Assembly (NCBI RefSeq): GCF_003590945.1
Contig: NZ_QYUK01000011.1
Span: forward strand, 338,001-402,000
DNA length: 64,000 nt
DNA from: Oleomonas cavernae
GTDB lineage: Bacteria > Pseudomonadota > Alphaproteobacteria > Zavarziniales > Zavarziniaceae
Reading direction: 5' to 3'
Positions 46,044 to 58,040 of the stretch are shown here, one piece after another. Both the position numbers and the translations under genes were made by a program. A model generated the notes under the pieces. That model did not search any database. It saw only the letters and a list, made by a program, of their open reading frames with translations, and had not been told where the DNA came from. Position 1 is the stretch's first letter. Each line of letters opens with the position of its first letter.

Positions 46044-47471
46044 TCACGCGCGCGCTTCGATTTGGGCGAAGGGGAAGCCGGCATTGGGCAGGTCCCAGGG
46101 CGCCGGGCGCCGGATGTCCTGCCAGATCGGGTTGCGCAGCGACTTGGCCAGTTCCCGCACCAGTGTGACCATGCCGTCGTAGCCGCCGAAGGCATGGTGC
46201 CGTTCCTGGTTGATGTCCAGCCAGGGTACCTTGGCCTTGAGGGCGACGAACTGGCTCTTGCCGCCGGAGAGCAGGATGTCGGCATCGCCCCGCTTGAGCT
46301 GCGCGTACATCTCCCGAGGCGGCACGCTTTCGACCATATGGGGGTCTTCCATGATGGCCTTGATGCGGTCCTTGTCTTCCTCCGTCGATTTGCGGACCGA
46401 GGTGTAGACGATCTCCATGCCGATTTCCTGCAGCGCGGCGACGATCGACCAGGACTTGACGCCGCCGGTATAGAGCATCACGCGCTTGGCCTTCAGCGCC
46501 TCGCGGTAAGGCGCGATCCGGCTCCAGGCATGGGCTTCCTCGCGGGCGATCAGGGCTTCGGTCCGCGCGATCAGGTCTTCGGGGGCACCCCGCTCCACGA
46601 GGAGGCGCGCCGTGGTGCGCAGCGTCGCGCTCATGTCGGAGAGGCCGTAGAAGGAACACTCGAAATAGGGAATGCCCCAGCGTTCCTCCATCTTGCGCGC
46701 GACATTGATCAGCGCGGTGGAGCAGACCATCAGGTTGACCCGGGCGCGATGGGCGGTGGCGATCTCCTCGTAGCGCCCGTCGCCCGACAGGCAGGAGAGG
46801 ATGCGGATGCCCAACGCCTCGAACAGCGGCTTGATCTGCCACAGTTCGCCCGAAAGATTGTATTCGCCGATGATGTTGATGTCGCAGGGCGTGGTGAATT
46901 CGGGTTCGCGCGTGCCGATGACATGGTCGAGCAGCGCCTCTCCCGCCAGCTTGTTGCCGAGGTTCTTGGACCCGGCGAACCCGGGGGCATTCACCGGCAC
47001 GCAAGGGATGCCCAGCTTTTCCGTGGCGTGGCGGCATACCGCCTCGACGTCGTCGCCGATCGTGGCGGTCACGCAGGTCTGATAGACGAAGACGGCGGGC
47101 GGGGCATAGGCCGCGACCGCGTCCTTGATCGCGCGGTAGAGCCGCTTCTCGCCATTGCCCATGACGATGTCGAGTTCCGAAAGATCGGTGGTGAACGAGA
47201 CGCGATAGGTCTTCGCGCCGGAACTCGCCGCATTGCGGTTGTCCCAGGAATTGCCTTCGCAAGCGAGGGGGCCGTGGATGAGGTGGACGACGTCGGTGAT
47301 GGGCTGCAGGGCGATCTTGGCGCCGTCGAAGGCGCAGCCGCCGGCGGCCGCGCCAGGGGTGAGCGGTTTGGAGCAGCCCTTCTTTTTCGCCTTCTCGTCC
47401 TTGGCCTGATTCTTGTCGCAGCCGGGTTCGTTGAAGACGTCGGCGATCTTCGTTTTCAATGCCTCGCTCAT
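46044..47471 (-). CDS. nifE: NifE, FeMo-co scaffold alpha subunit
   Basis: Protein of 475 residues, homologue of NifD. After a lysine-rich N-terminus it has AGGCAFDGAKIALQPI, HLIHGPLACEGNSWDNR and VYQTCVTATIGDDVEAVC, the cysteines of the NifEN bridging cluster. It ends with the NifE-type QERHHAFGGYDGMVTLVREL. With NifN it receives NifB-co and completes FeMo-co. A GC-rich hairpin lies between nifK and this gene. Confidence 0.97.
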   Translation of the reverse strand: MSEALKTKIADVFNEPGCDKNQAKDEKAKKKGCSKPLTPGAAAGGCAFDGAKIALQPITDVVHLIHGPLACEGNSWDNRNAASSGAKTYRVSFTTDLSELDIVMGNGEKRLYRAIKDAVAAYAPPAVFVYQTCVTATIGDDVEAVCRHATEKLGIPCVPVNAPGFAGSKNLGNKLAGEALLDHVIGTREPEFTTPCDINIIGEYNLSGELWQIKPLFEALGIRILSCLSGDGRYEEIATAHRARVNLMVCSTALINVARKMEERWGIPYFECSFYGLSDMSATLRTTARLLVERGAPEDLIARTEALIAREEAHAWSRIAPYREALKAKRVMLYTGGVKSWSIVAALQEIGMEIVYTSVRKSTEEDKDRIKAIMEDPHMVESVPPREMYAQLKRGDADILLSGGKSQFVALKAKVPWLDINQERHHAFGGYDGMVTLVRELAKSLRNPIWQDIRRPAPWDLPNAGFPFAQIEARA

Positions 47472-47509
47472 GCCGTCGCTCCCCTGGTCTTCATCGGAAG
47501 GAAGAGTGC

Positions 47510-47535
47510 GCCGCCCCGGGCAAGGCCGGGGCGGC
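47510..47535. promoter_or_regulatory. Intercistronic hairpin between nifK and nifE
   Basis: Perfect 9-base stem GCCGCCCCG/CGGGGCGGC with an 8-base loop and no T run. It may attenuate transcription or protect the upstream nifHDK message, matching the expected drop from structural to assembly genes. Confidence 0.55.
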
Positions 47536-47547
47536 GCCGGTCGCCGC

Positions 47548-49086
47548 TCAGCGCGTCAGGTCGTAGGAGTAGTCGGTAACCCCCGCCTCGATGGTCTCGC
47601 CGTCGAGCTTGTCGAAGATCTTGTCGAGCAGGGTGACCAGGAGGCGCAGGCCGCCCTGATAGCCCCAGAGCGGGAAGCGGTGGTGGTGATGCCGGTCGAA
47701 GATCGGGAAGGTGAGGCGGATCAGCGGCGTATCCAGGTCGCGCTCCAGATATTTGCCGTAGGAATTGCCGATCAGCAGATCGACCGGTTCCGTCGCCATC
47801 AGGGAACGCAGGTGCCACAGATCCTTGCCGCCCCAGGCCTTGCAGCTGGCGCCGTAGGGGCTGCTCTCGAACAGGGCCTGCATCTGGGCTTCCCAGGCCT
47901 TGTTGCCGTTGGTGGCGAGGCAGTGCTTCGGCTCGCCGCCCGTCTCGAGGATGAAGCGGGCCATGGCATAGACGAAGTCGGGATCGCCATAGATCGCATA
48001 GGTCTTGCCGTGTAGCCAGGCCTGGCTGTCGGCCATGGCGTCGATCAGCCGCCCGCGCTCCTTGGTCAGGGCATCCGGGATTTCCTTGCCGGTGACTTCC
48101 GCCACCTTCATCAGGAAGTCGTCGGTGCCGCCGATGCCCATGGGGTAGTGGAACGAGGCGGTCTCCTGGCCGAAGCCCGCGGCATAGTCCAGCGTCTTGG
48201 TGGTGCAGTATTCCTGCATCGACAGGGTGGCCTTGGCGTTCAGTGCCGCCTTTGCCGCCTCGATCGTGGTGCCGCCGTCGTACATGCGGTATTCGCCGTC
48301 GGACGGCGTGTCGAACTGGTCGGCGACGTCGGACAGGATCGTGTACTCGACCTCCATCAGGTCCAGCATGCGCTTCAGTTCGCGGTTGTTGCCGACGGCG
48401 AAACCGTCGAAGCCGGGGATGATGTTGATCGCCGTGCCGGCGGTCCGCTCCTGGCCCTTCCAGAAGTGTTCCACGATACCTTTCAGCATGTTGTCATAGC
48501 CCGTGACATGGCTGCCGACGAAGGCCGGGGTATGGGCGAAGGGCACGTCGTAGTCCTGCGGCACCGAACCCTTGGCCTTGGCGTTCAGGATGAAGGACTG
48601 CAGGTCGTCGCCGATCACTTCCGCCATGCAGGTGGTCGAGACCGCGATCATCTTGGGCGCATAGAGCGCATAGGTATTGGCCAGGCCGTCGATCATGTTG
48701 TTGAGGCCGCCGAACACCGCCGCGTCTTCCGTCATCGACGAGGAGACGGCCGAGCACGGCTCCTTGAAGTGACGCGACAGGTGCGAGCGGTAGTAGGCGA
48801 CGCAGCCCTGCGAGCCATGGACGAAGCTCATGGTCTTCTCGAAGCCGGCGGCGACGAAGACGGCGCCCAGCGGCTGGCAGGCCTTAGCCGGATTTACCGT
48901 CAAGGCTTCGCGGGCGAAGTTCTTCTCGCGGTATTCCCACGATTTCGTCCAGTCCGAGGTCTTCTGCACGACGTCGTCCGCCGGCATGCCCTCGAACAGG
49001 GCCTTCTTCTTCGCGAGCATTTCACGATATTCGGGCTCACGGAACAGCGGTGCGTGGTCGAGCACCTTTTCAGCGGACTGGGGCAT
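47548..49086 (-). CDS. nifK: Nitrogenase MoFe protein beta chain NifK
   Basis: Beta subunit of the MoFe protein, 512 residues. Starting at ATG 49086 ([15 protein letters not shown]) places the P-cluster cysteines at C70, C95 and C153, the same numbers as in Azotobacter NifK, and AAGGA is 8 bases upstream. An ATG 9 bases earlier is less suited. Landmarks are [22 protein letters not shown] and [14 protein letters not shown]. Long N-terminal extension present, so it is of the full-length group I type. Confidence 0.97.
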   Translation of the reverse strand: MPQSAEKVLDHAPLFREPEYREMLAKKKALFEGMPADDVVQKTSDWTKSWEYREKNFAREALTVNPAKACQPLGAVFVAAGFEKTMSFVHGSQGCVAYYRSHLSRHFKEPCSAVSSSMTEDAAVFGGLNNMIDGLANTYALYAPKMIAVSTTCMAEVIGDDLQSFILNAKAKGSVPQDYDVPFAHTPAFVGSHVTGYDNMLKGIVEHFWKGQERTAGTAINIIPGFDGFAVGNNRELKRMLDLMEVEYTILSDVADQFDTPSDGEYRMYDGGTTIEAAKAALNAKATLSMQEYCTTKTLDYAAGFGQETASFHYPMGIGGTDDFLMKVAEVTGKEIPDALTKERGRLIDAMADSQAWLHGKTYAIYGDPDFVYAMARFILETGGEPKHCLATNGNKAWEAQMQALFESSPYGASCKAWGGKDLWHLRSLMATEPVDLLIGNSYGKYLERDLDTPLIRLTFPIFDRHHHHRFPLWGYQGGLRLLVTLLDKIFDKLDGETIEAGVTDYSYDLTR

Positions 49087-49154
49087 CTTCAGCATCCTTG
49101 TCTAGTCGGGGGGGCGGGGCGGCGTTGTGGCGCGCGCGCCCCGCGTCTTCCTGT

Positions 49155-50627
49155 TCAGGCAGCCTTGGTCCAAGGCGCCTTGAACAGGCCCCAGACCGGG
49201 TTGTTGATGGCAAGGTCCATGTCGCGGGCGAAGATGGCGAAGCCGTCGTAGCCGTGATAGGGACCCGAGTAATCCCACGAGTGCATCTGGCGGAACGGGA
49301 TGCCCATCTTCTGCACCGGATACTTTTCCTTGATGCCGGAGCCGACGAGATCGGGCCGGATGTTCTCGATGAATTTCTCGAGCTCGTAGCCGGTCACGTC
49401 GTCATAGATCAGGGTACCGTCCTTGACATAGTGGCCGGTGCGTTTGTAGTCGTCGCCGTGGCCGAACTCGTAGCCCGTGCCGGCGATCTCCATGCCCAGG
49501 TCCTCATAGGCCGTGATGACATGGCGGGGGCGCAGGCCGCCGACATAGAGCATGACCGACTTGCCTTCGAGGCGCGGGCGGTGCTTGGCGATCACCGCAT
49601 CGACCAGGGGTCGGTACTTGGCGATGACCTTCTCGGCGTTTTCCTTGATCGTGTCGTCGAACTGGGCGGCGATGGTGCGCAGCGACTGGGCGATCTGCGA
49701 GGGACCGAAGAAGTTATATTCGACCCACGGAATGTTGTACTTCTCTTCCATGTGCCGGCAGATGTAGTTCATCGACCGGTAGCAGTGGATGAGGTTCAGC
49801 TTTGCCTTGGGCGCGCGCTCCATCTCGGCGAGCGTGGCATCGCCCGACCAGTTGCCGACCACGCGCAGGCCCATTTCCTCGAGCAGGATGCGGGAAGCCC
49901 AGGCGTCGCCGCCGATGTTGTAGTCGCCGATGACGTTGACGTCATAGGGGCTGGTCTCGAACTCGATTTCCTTCTTGTCGAAGACCCAGTCGCGGATCGC
50001 GTCGTTGGCGATGTGGTGGCCGAGGGACTGGGAGACGCCGCGGAAGCCTTCGCAGCGCACCGGCACGATGGTCTTGCCGGTTTCCTTGATCTTCTTGCGC
50101 GAGACCGCCTCGATGTCGTCGCCGATCAGGCCGATCGGGCATTCCGACTGGATCGAGATGCCCTTGGCCAGCGGGAACAGGCCGTCGATCTCGTCGATGA
50201 TCTTCTCGAGCTTCTTGTCGCCGCCGAAGACGATGTCCTTTTCCTGGAAATCGCTGGTGAACTGCATGGTGACGAAGGTATCCACCCCCGTCTTGCCGAT
50301 GTAGTAATTGCGGCGCTGGGACCAGGAGTACTGGCCGCAGCCGACGGGTCCGTGGCTGATGTGCACCATGTCCTTGACCGGGCCCCAGACCACGCCCTTG
50401 GAACCTGCATAGGCGCAGCCGCGGATGGTCATCACGCCGGGGACCGACTTGATGTTCGACTTGACGTCGCATTCGGTCAGCGGCTCGGCGGCTTCCTCGC
50501 CCTCGACGGTCTTGGCGACCGAGAGGTGCTTGGCGCGGCGCTTGCGCGACTTGTCGGGGTAGGCCTCCAGCACCTCCTCGATGAGGCGGGCATGGAATTC
50601 CGAATCGTTTTCATAGTCGAGGCTCAT
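49155..50627 (-). CDS. nifD: Nitrogenase MoFe protein alpha chain NifD
   Basis: Alpha subunit of 490 residues holding FeMo-co. P-cluster cysteines are C71, C97 and C163; the FeMo-co ligands are C282 (HCYRSMNY) and H449 ([12 protein letters not shown]). It also has [11 protein letters not shown] and [15 protein letters not shown]. No sign of damage. nifH is 64 bases upstream, separated by a hairpin, and nifK follows 68 bases downstream. Confidence 0.98.
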   Translation of the reverse strand: MSLDYENDSEFHARLIEEVLEAYPDKSRKRRAKHLSVAKTVEGEEAAEPLTECDVKSNIKSVPGVMTIRGCAYAGSKGVVWGPVKDMVHISHGPVGCGQYSWSQRRNYYIGKTGVDTFVTMQFTSDFQEKDIVFGGDKKLEKIIDEIDGLFPLAKGISIQSECPIGLIGDDIEAVSRKKIKETGKTIVPVRCEGFRGVSQSLGHHIANDAIRDWVFDKKEIEFETSPYDVNVIGDYNIGGDAWASRILLEEMGLRVVGNWSGDATLAEMERAPKAKLNLIHCYRSMNYICRHMEEKYNIPWVEYNFFGPSQIAQSLRTIAAQFDDTIKENAEKVIAKYRPLVDAVIAKHRPRLEGKSVMLYVGGLRPRHVITAYEDLGMEIAGTGYEFGHGDDYKRTGHYVKDGTLIYDDVTGYELEKFIENIRPDLVGSGIKEKYPVQKMGIPFRQMHSWDYSGPYHGYDGFAIFARDMDLAINNPVWGLFKAPWTKAA

Positions 50628-50655
50628 GATGCCCTCCTTGGTGCCGGGTCGCGCA

Positions 50656-50681
50656 CCCCGGCCGTGCAGGCACGGCCGGGG
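50656..50681. promoter_or_regulatory. Intercistronic hairpin between nifH and nifD
   Basis: Perfect 11-base stem CCCCGGCCGTG/CACGGCCGGGG with a CAGG loop, directly after nifH. Similar structures after nifH in other diazotrophs stabilise the 3' end of an abundant nifH message; here this is inferred. Confidence 0.6.
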
Positions 50682-50691
50682 ATGCAGATGG

Positions 50692-51807
<1,116 letters not shown>

Positions 51808-51831
51808 CTATTTGATTTCTGCGAGCCTATC

Positions 51832-51936
51832 CCCTCACCCCATCCCTCTCCCCAGGGGGCGAGGGAGCAGACCGAGGCGAGGCAGGCCCCCTCGCCCCCT
51901 GGGGGGAGAGGGATGGGGTGAGGGACAGCGCTGTCC
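51832..51936. repeat. Long near-perfect inverted repeat with adjoining palindrome
   Basis: Two arms of about 34-36 bases (51832-51865 and 51889-51924) are complementary except for a two-base difference in a C/G run. The arms begin CCCTCACCCCATCCCTCTCC and end GGATGGGGTGAGGG. Directly next to the right arm is a 14-base perfect palindrome GGACAGCGCTGTCC (51923-51936). Elements of this wording occur as dispersed intergenic palindromes in many proteobacteria. It lies between the nifH regulatory region and the end of the nifB operon. Confidence 0.8.
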
Positions 51937-51943
51937 CCGAAAC

Positions 51944-51970
51944 AGAAAATCCCGGCGTTGCCACCGGGAT
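51944..51970 (-). terminator. Terminator of the nifB operon
   Basis: On the minus strand a 7-base stem ATCCCGG/CCGGGAT with an 8-base loop runs into TTTT, 24 bases after the stop of the SIR2-like gene. Confidence 0.7.
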
Positions 51971-51993
51971 ATCCGCTGCGCCGGAAGATGAGG

Positions 51994-52847
51994 TCAGGCG
52001 ACGAGTTCGGTCACGAAATCGGCCAGGCCGCCTGCCACGGGAATGATGCCCTGGCCGCGCAGGAAGCGGATCTCGTTTCGGGTCGGAACATCGTCGCCCA
52101 TGACGGCGAAATGCGGCCCGCGGCTGCGCTTCATGATCTGGCGGGCGTAGGTGCGCAGCAACTGGTCGTGGAAGCGGCAGCCGAGGAAGAGGAAGCCCCG
52201 GCCCTGGCGCCGCAGGCGCACCGCGCCCGGGATCGGCCCTTGAATGTCGATCTCGGTCAGCACTTCGACATAGTCGCTGTCGGCCAGCAGGAAATTGCCG
52301 GCCGGCGCAACCGCGCCATGGGGTTTGTAGAGCACGGTGGCCCAGCCGCCCGCGTCGGTGATCGGGGCCTCTGCCCCCTTGCGGTCATAGGCGCGGAACC
52401 AGCGGTCCTCGCCGATGGCGGCGCGCGTGATACCCTGGATCTCGCCCCAGTCGAACACCTCGGCCAATGCCGTGCGCATGGCGCCGTCGTACCAGGCGTC
52501 GACGATCAGGGGAGGTGCAGGCCGGCGAGGAAACGGTGCAGCGGTCCCGGTTCGACCGGGCTGGCGAAGATCTCGCGCAACAGCGCGTCGAGGGTCGAGC
52601 GGTGGCGGCTGCTCTCGATGTATTGAGCGGCGGCCCAGGGGTTGCCGCGGGCGCGCCGGGGCAGGGCCACCCGCTTGCCCAGGGCGGCGGCAAGGGCATC
52701 GTAGTCGGTCGGGACGGCGGGGGCGGAGAGCGCCGCCACGCCCATGCCGAGGAAGGGCACCAGCCGTTCCTCGGCCAGGCCGCGGCGGATGGTAGGCAGC
52801 ACGGTGGCCGGATCGGCCAACTGCAGGGTGGGAGTAATGGCATTCAT
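51994..52847 (-). CDS. SIR2-like protein in the nif operon (frameshift)
   Basis: Protein of about 284 residues after correction of a missing base at the G run 52509-52512. The N-terminus RLVPFLGMGVAALSAPAVPTDYDALAAALG resembles the first NAD-binding segment of SIR2-like domains, and GFLFLGCRFHDQLLRTYARQI near residue 220 resembles the late Rossmann strand of the same fold. A classical sirtuin zinc site is not seen. It ends the nifB-fdxN-LRV-nifZ-nifT operon, 3 bases after nifT, so it is expressed with NifA. NAD hydrolysis, deacylation or NAD sensing are possible; the role is unknown. Confidence 0.6.
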
Positions 52848-52850
52848 CGC

Positions 52851-53063
52851 TCACACCTCCCCGCCGCGCTTTTTCGCATTGACGGTGACCGGCAGGCGCG
52901 TGTCGGCAGCCATCTCGGGCAGGTCCAGCACCCAGCCGTTGGACAGCCGCACCCAGCCGCCCCACAGGGCCTCGCGCTCGGTCGCCGTCACCGCTTCCTC
53001 GAGGTCCTTCTTGGGGACATAGACGGACAGGCCCGTGGCGGCCCTGCGGATCATCACTTTCAT
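52851..53063 (-). CDS. nifT: NifT/FixU protein
   Basis: Protein of 70 residues that begins MKVMIRRAATGLSVYVPKKDLEE and contains LWGGWVRLSNGWVLDLPEM, the conserved NifT core. Exact role unsettled; it travels with nifZ. Its start overlaps the nifZ stop by 4 bases. Confidence 0.95.
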   Translation of the reverse strand: MKVMIRRAATGLSVYVPKKDLEEAVTATEREALWGGWVRLSNGWVLDLPEMAADTRLPVTVNAKKRGGEV

Positions 53064-53353
53064 CGGCCGTGGCCTTCCTTTGGCAGATCGTCGAGGGAGA
53101 TCAGCTCGCGCCGGCGCATGCCGACGACGATGCCCCGGTCGATGAACTCGACCGCATAGATGTAGTAGCGCTGCAGGAACATGCCGATGTCGCGGATGTA
53201 ACCTTCATCGCCCTTGCGTACCAGAATGTCGCCGACGTCGCGGCCGGCGAAGGTGCCGTCGTTCTTGACGTATTTCGTCGCCCGGACCTTGGTCCCGGGC
53301 CGGAAGGCGGGCGGCCCGCGGGTCTCGATCTCTTCTTCACGGCCCAGGCCCAT
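53060..53353 (-). CDS. nifZ: NifZ protein
   Basis: Protein of 97 residues with PGTKVRATKYVKNDGTF, GEGY-like DEGYIRDIGMFLQRYYIYAVEF and RRRELISL, the NifZ core that helps P-cluster maturation in the MoFe protein. It lies 3 bases after the LRV gene and overlaps nifT. Confidence 0.95.
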   Translation of the reverse strand: MGLGREEEIETRGPPAFRPGTKVRATKYVKNDGTFAGRDVGDILVRKGDEGYIRDIGMFLQRYYIYAVEFIDRGIVVGMRRRELISLDDLPKEGHGR

Positions 53354-53356
53354 GGT

Positions 53357-54115
53357 CTATTCCTCCCTGGCGGCGAGTCGCCGGGTGACGGTTTCGCGAA
53401 TGAGGGGATCTTCGTCGTTGGCGAAGCTGTCCAGGTCTTTTGCCGGAATGCGTTCCGCGGCGGTGAAGCGGACCCGGAGATCCGCATCCCGTGCGAACAG
53501 GACCAGGCGCTTGGGCTCCATCCGCTCCGCCACTTCCTGGCGGACCAGGGGATCGGAATCGAAGGCCATCTCGACGAGGCGCGGCTCGGCCAGCCGGCGG
53601 GCGACCCAGCGGCGCACTTCCGGCTCCTCGTCCGCCATGGCGGCGGGCAGCAACTCGGGCGGCAGGCGGCGTACGGCGACGAGGCGGACGTAGTAGTCCT
53701 CGTCGGCCAGCATGTCGAGCAGGGCCTTGCCGGCCAGCCGGCTGGCGACGGCGATGCGCACGCGCCGGTCGGGATCGCTGGCGAGGGGTGCGACACGGAC
53801 GGCCGGCAGGCGCAGTGCCGCCATGGCCCGCACCTCAGGCTCGGGATCGGCGAGCAGCGGCGGCAGGCTGAACAGATCGGCATATTTCGCCGCAATCGCC
53901 CGCACCTCGAAATAGGGATGGTCGAGGTATTGGCCGGCCAGTTCCGGGTGATCGATGAAGAAGCGCTCCACCCTTCGCGCGCGGCGGTCGCGCACGCAGG
54001 CCTGGCCCTTGCGGCAGCGGCCGTCGCGGTGCATGGCCTCGTGCGGGCACGACCGGCACGACACCGGCCGGCCCAGCCAGTCGAGGGCTTCCCCCGTCAG
54101 GTCCACCGGCCCCAC
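53357..54115 (-). CDS. Leucine-rich repeat variant (LRV) Fe-S protein
   Basis: Protein of 252 residues. The N-terminus has four cysteines (C20, C23, C34, C40) that would bind a [4Fe-4S] cluster. It is followed by about seven repeats of roughly 24 residues of the type LADPEPEVRAMAALRLP, LADEDYYVRLVAVRRLP and ARDADLRVRFTAAERIP. This matches the LRV protein first described next to nif genes in Azotobacter. Probably a protein-interaction module in nitrogenase assembly; function not established. Starts 12 bases after fdxN. Confidence 0.92.
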   Translation of the reverse strand: MGPVDLTGEALDWLGRPVSCRSCPHEAMHRDGRCRKGQACVRDRRARRVERFFIDHPELAGQYLDHPYFEVRAIAAKYADLFSLPPLLADPEPEVRAMAALRLPAVRVAPLASDPDRRVRIAVASRLAGKALLDMLADEDYYVRLVAVRRLPPELLPAAMADEEPEVRRWVARRLAEPRLVEMAFDSDPLVRQEVAERMEPKRLVLFARDADLRVRFTAAERIPAKDLDSFANDEDPLIRETVTRRLAAREE

Positions 54116-54127
54116 CCGGACAGGCGG

Positions 54128-54322
54128 TCAGGCCGGCACGCAGGTCTTGGGCACCGGGCAGACGGCGGCGCATTGCGGGCTGTCGAACTGGCCGTCGCAT
54201 TCGGTGCATTTGCTGGCGCTGATCACAAAGATGTCGCCCTTCATCGAGATGGCCGCGTTGGGGCATTCGAATTCGCAGGCGGAACAGCCGGTGCATTGGG
54301 AAGCGATGATCTTGTAGGCCAT
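54128..54322 (-). CDS. fdxN: 4Fe-4S ferredoxin FdxN type
   Basis: Two-cluster ferredoxin of 64 residues: [11 protein letters not shown] (C10, C13, C16, C20) and a second set C39, C42, C51, C55 in [18 protein letters not shown], with the 8-residue insertion typical of FdxN. In other diazotrophs FdxN downstream of nifB provides electrons to NifB or nitrogenase. It is 29 bases after nifB. Confidence 0.95.
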   Translation of the reverse strand: MAYKIIASQCTGCSACEFECPNAAISMKGDIFVISASKCTECDGQFDSPQCAAVCPVPKTCVPA

Positions 54323-54351
54323 GGCGGGGTCCTTCCGGTTGGGGATTGGGG

Positions 54352-55835
54352 TCAGGCGGTGAGAAGCTGTTCGTGCGTGCCGTAATGGCCCGCGTACCAG
54401 GCGGCGATGCCGGCCTCGATCCAGTCGTAGGCATGGGCGTCGAGCGCCTCGATGCCCGCGGCGGAGAGGGCATCCTTGGGGCAGTCGCCGATCTTGGCGC
54501 AGAGCACGACATCGACGCCGGCAAGGGCCGCGATCACGCCGTCCAGTGTCGCGTCCTCGCCCCAGCCGCCCTCGCAATATTGCTCGACCTTGCGGTGGCC
54601 GATGAAGGCGACGCCCTTCGCCGACGCCTCGTAGATCTGGAATTCGGTGGCGTGGCCGAAATGCTGGTTGATGCGGCCGCCGCCCTTGGTCGCGACGGCG
54701 ACGAGCACGCAAGCGCCGGCCTCCAGGGCGGCGATCTCCGCGCTGGCCGCCTTGCGCACGGCGACATGCTCGCCCCGTTCGACGGCAACGATCTCACGGT
54801 AGGTCTCCCGCTGGCTGGGATCGTAGGCGACCGCCTCCGGCAATTGGTCCAGGGTGAACTCCTGGCCCCGGTCCTCGCCCAGAAGACCGACGGCATCGGC
54901 CCGGCACTGGCGGCAATGGCGCATCAGCTTGGTGCCGTCTTCCAGCCTGTCCTGCAATGCCTTCAATTCCATCGCCGTCGGCCCGCGCTGGCCGGTCAGG
55001 CCGAAATGGGTGCCGTGGGCGGGATCGGAAATGAGCGGCATGATGTTGTGGAGAAAGGCGCCCTTGCCCTTCACCACCTTGTTCACCTCGATCAGGTGCT
55101 CGTCGTTGATCCCGGGATCATGACCGAATTGACCTTGACCAGGATGTCGCGGGATTTCAGCAGCTCGAGGCTCTCCATCTGGCGCTCGTGCAGGATCTTG
55201 GCGGCGTCGAGCCCGGTCCAGCGCCGGCTGCGGTAGAAGATCCAGGGGTAGATCCCGGTGCCGACCTCGGGGTCGACCATGTTGATCGTCAGCGTCACAT
55301 GGTCGATGTTCATGCCGGCGATCTCGTCGACATGGTCGGGCAGGGCGAGCCCGTTGGTCGACAGGCACAGCTTCACGTCCGGGATCACCCGGGAGACCAG
55401 CTCGAAGGTCGCCCTGGTCTTGCGCCAGTCGTAGGCGGAATCGCCCGGGCCGGCGATGCCCAGCACCGAGAATTGGGGTACCTCGTTGGCGACCGCGACC
55501 ACCTTGCGCAGGGCCTGTTCGGGCGTCAGTTTCTCGGAGACGACGCCGGGGCGGCTTTCGTTGGCGCAATCGTATTTGCGATTGCAGTAGTTGCACTGGA
55601 TGTTGCAGGCGGGCGCGACCGCGACGTGCATCCGCGCGAAGTAGTGGTGCGCCTCCTCCGAGTAGCAGGGATGATCCTTGATGCGGTCCCAGATCTCGGG
55701 CGCCAGGTCGCCGGCCCCTTCGGACGAGCCGCAGGACGAGGCGGAACAACCGCCCTCTTGCAAGGCTTCGCGCATGCTTTCGGCCGATGTGGAAGACTTC
55801 AGGCTGCCGAGCGATATCAACTGTGCCACGCTCAT
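54352..55835 (-). CDS. nifB: NifB, radical SAM FeMo-co core synthase (frameshift)
   Basis: NifB makes the 8Fe-9S-C core of the cofactor. About 494 residues after correction. The radical SAM motif is CNIQCNYC (C77, C81, C84) in the N-terminal domain. The C-terminal NifX-like domain contains [23 protein letters not shown]. The frame breaks at 55111-55116 in the middle ([15 protein letters not shown]); one missing base in CCC or GGG explains it. The gene is indispensable for nitrogenase, so a true lesion is unlikely. First gene of the nifB-fdxN-LRV-nifZ-nifT-SIR2 operon. Confidence 0.95.
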
Positions 55836-55867
55836 CCTCCGTCGCTAGAGATCCCCACCTGTCATTG

Positions 55868-55882
55868 GCAAGCACCGTGCCA
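55868..55882 (-). promoter_or_regulatory. Sigma-54 promoter of nifB operon
   Basis: On the minus strand TGGCAC-GGTGC-TTGC, -24/-12 element, 32 bases before nifB. Confidence 0.93.
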
Positions 55883-55946
55883 AAGGGACAAGTTATTGAT
55901 TTGTTTGGGTGATCACTGGAAGCGGCGGGCCGCTGCTGTCAGGGGG

Positions 55947-55994
55947 CCGACGTTTTGTCGGCCTGCCCTTGTCGCACCCCCGACAAAACGTCGG
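55947..55994. repeat. 15-base perfect inverted repeat after nifA, overlapping the NifA site
   Basis: CCGACGTTTTGTCGG at 55947-55961 and its exact complement CCGACAAAACGTCGG at 55980-55994, 18 bases apart. It begins 8 bases after the nifA stop. The right arm overlaps the NifA activator site. No T run follows, so it is not a standard terminator. Confidence 0.85.
55970..55985. promoter_or_regulatory. NifA upstream activator site for nifB
   Basis: TGT-N10-ACA (TGT CGCACCCCCG ACA), 88 bases from the -24 element. An imperfect second copy, TGT-N10-ACG, is at 55937-55952. Confidence 0.82.
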
Positions 55995-56002
55995 GGCGGT
56001 GT

Positions 56003-57782
<1,780 letters not shown>

Positions 57783-57859
57783 GAGCCACCCCTTCGTAGA
57801 CAGAGACGCAACGACCGACAGGCGATCAGAAACTCTGAACGCATTTTTGCAGTGCGGAA

Positions 57860-57873
57860 TTGATTTTGATCAA
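57860..57873. promoter_or_regulatory. FNR/FixK-type anaerobox upstream of nifA
   Basis: TTGAT-TTTG-ATCAA, a perfect match to the FNR/FixK consensus TTGAT-N4-ATCAA, 78 bases before the nifA start. It also lies in the divergent gap with the exoprotein gene, so either or both may respond to low oxygen. Confidence 0.85.
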
Positions 57874-58040
57874 ATTGAGTTCACGCGCCGTTTCGAGGCC
57901 GCCGGTAGGCCGATACCGCGGCGGGCGGGCTCATTGCAGTGCCATCGTTTTGACGCGCAAAATTCACAAAAATGAGCCGGATTCCGGCGGTTCCTTATGC
58001 CTTATCTAGAGACTTGAGGACTGTGGGGTCGGGGCGGCTG

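Noticed and set aside
51832-51924. Long inverted repeat read as a terminator
   Set aside because: No T run at either end; the proper terminator is the separate hairpin at 51944-51970.
55947-55994. Inverted repeat read as the nifA terminator
   Set aside because: No T run follows on the minus strand and one arm overlaps an activator site, so I list it as a repeat of unknown role.
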